From Nodosilinea sp. BSH.14 (GTDB taxonomy: Bacteria; Cyanobacteriota; Cyanobacteriia; Phormidesmidales; Phormidesmidaceae): 24,204 nucleotides of DNA. The stretch is from contig JALQST010000008.1 of the NCBI GenBank assembly GCA_023264315.1, positions 1 to 24,204 on the forward strand, written 5' to 3'. The position numbers and the translations under genes are program-made. Shown here in pieces: positions 23,319 to 24,204 of this stretch. Below the pieces are notes generated by a model. That model was not told where the DNA came from, made no database searches, and saw only the letters and a list, made by a program, of their open reading frames with translations. Positions within the stretch are counted from its first letter, which is position 1; each line of letters starts with the position of its first letter.

Positions 23319-24204
23319 CTATAGATCTCCGGTTTGGTCATCAATCAGCAGGTCATCGTCGTCGAGGCCCATGCGGAGGAAGTCATCACCCTCCTCCGAC
23401 AGAGCCGAAGGACGGCGCAGACCGCCCTCATCCAGGGGAGATCCCCCAATCATCTCATCATCATCAGCGAGGATGCTGAGGCCACCCTCTAGGTCGTAGC
23501 TGCGGGCGGTGCGGTCATCCAGCACCACGTCCTGGAGGTCGTCGTCCAAAATCGCAGACTCGTAGCCCGGTTCGATTTCCGGCGCTGGAGCGTCTTCATA
23601 AGCGTTGTAGCCCGTCCCGGCGGGGATCAGACGACCGATGATGACGTTCTCCTTCAGGCCGCGCAGCCAGTCGGACTTGCCTTCAATGGCGGCTTCGGTG
23701 AGGACGCGGGTGGTCTCTTGGAAACTCGCGGCGGAGATAAAGCTGTCGGTGTTCAGGGAGGCTTTGGTAATCCCCAGCAGCACCGGGGTGTACTGGGCCG
23801 GAGCCCCGCCCGTAATCGACATGGCCTCGTTGACCTGCTCCACCTGGTAGATTTCCACCAGTTCTCCGGGCAGCATAGTGGTGTCGCCGCCGTCGTCGAT
23901 GCGGCACTTGGAGGACATCTGCCGCACGATCACCTCCGTGTGTTTGTCGGAAATATCAATCCCCTGGGACTGATACACCGACTGCACCTCGTTCACTAGG
24001 AAGCTTTGCACCTCCTGCAAACTCTTGAGGGCAGCCTCGTGGGTGCCCTCCCCGAGGCTCATGTGGTAGTCGAAGAAGACCTCCAGAATTTCGTGGGGGT
24101 TGGCAGGCCCATCGGTGAGGTGAGATCCGCTCAACACCTGCTGACCGTCGGAAACGATCACATTCTGGCCAGGGTTAATCGGGTATTCCGACACCACGCC
24201 GTCC
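23319..24204 (-). CDS. rpoC2: RNA polymerase beta' subunit, C-terminal end (5' part outside window)
   Basis: The last 294 residues of the cyanobacterial/plastid-type RpoC2, the larger product of the split rpoC gene. It holds GSHLTDGPANPHEILEVFFDYH, EVQSVYQSQGIDISDKHTEV, VRQMSSKCRIDDGGDTTMLPGE, LLGITKASLNTDSFISAASFQE (trigger-loop-distal bridge region), TTRVLTEAAIEGKSDWLRGLK and ENVIIGRLIPAGTGY, all standard. The final about 90 residues are a very acidic tail rich in Asp, ending DDDDLLIDDQTGDL. The frame continues past the right edge of the window, so the start is not visible. The gene is followed by a strong intrinsic terminator. Confidence 0.97.
   Translation of the reverse strand, partial: DGVVSEYPINPGQNVIVSDGQQVLSGSHLTDGPANPHEILEVFFDYHMSLGEGTHEAALKSLQEVQSFLVNEVQSVYQSQGIDISDKHTEVIVRQMSSKCRIDDGGDTTMLPGELVEIYQVEQVNEAMSITGGAPAQYTPVLLGITKASLNTDSFISAASFQETTRVLTEAAIEGKSDWLRGLKENVIIGRLIPAGTGYNAYEDAPAPEIEPGYESAILDDDLQDVVLDDRTARSYDLEGGLSILADDDEMIGGSPLDEGGLRRPSALSEEGDDFLRMGLDDDDLLIDDQTGDL

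Overview
The window is a cyanobacterial chromosome segment, GC-rich at roughly 60% by eye. Several features point to a cyanobacterium: the C-terminal end of an RpoC2-type beta' subunit (split rpoC), a DUF3318 protein, ThiE with the long N-terminal domain seen in this phylum, a short RRM protein followed by ribosomal protein S21, and a UreD gene. The composition and gene set would fit a filamentous Leptolyngbya/Phormidium-like lineage, but the genus is a guess.

Left part (1-5866): the 3'-truncated D-lactate/2-hydroxyacid dehydrogenase, rpsU and an rbp-type RNA-binding gene are on the minus strand. Divergent from them on the plus strand are gltX, a DUF3318 membrane protein, a broken Uma2 endonuclease gene, ureD, and a small secreted, very acidic four-cysteine protein.

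Middle (6218-13824): gcvT comes first. It is followed by a decayed patch on the minus strand (7451-8646) holding a small orphan frame, an ISAs1 transposase core lacking both ends, and a C-terminally cut M15-peptidase-like gene. A plus-strand run of thiE, an NCS1 permease, dxr and ftsX follows. ThiE and Dxr both sit on pathways fed by 1-deoxyxylulose phosphate, and the permease next to thiE may import a thiamine pyrimidine precursor instead of cytosine.

Right part (13821-24204): mostly minus strand. In coordinate order it holds a DUF62 SAM hydrolase (stop codon overlapping that of ftsX), a small three-helix membrane protein, an AarF/ABC1-family kinase, a DegT-type aminotransferase, ribD (plus strand, divergent from degT), a thioredoxin-like protein, a CHASE2-GGDEF-EAL cyclic-di-GMP enzyme, and the rpoC2 3' end with a clear intrinsic terminator.

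Most of the window is ordinary housekeeping content, and I found no convincing new multi-gene system. The points most worth a second look are the cysteine-patterned secreted protein, the thiE-permease pairing, the enrichment of CTAG-core words (CCTAGCGG in genes, CCCCTAGCC between genes) with no HIP1 octamer seen, and the mobile-element scar. No tRNA, rRNA, CRISPR array or recognised riboswitch was found.
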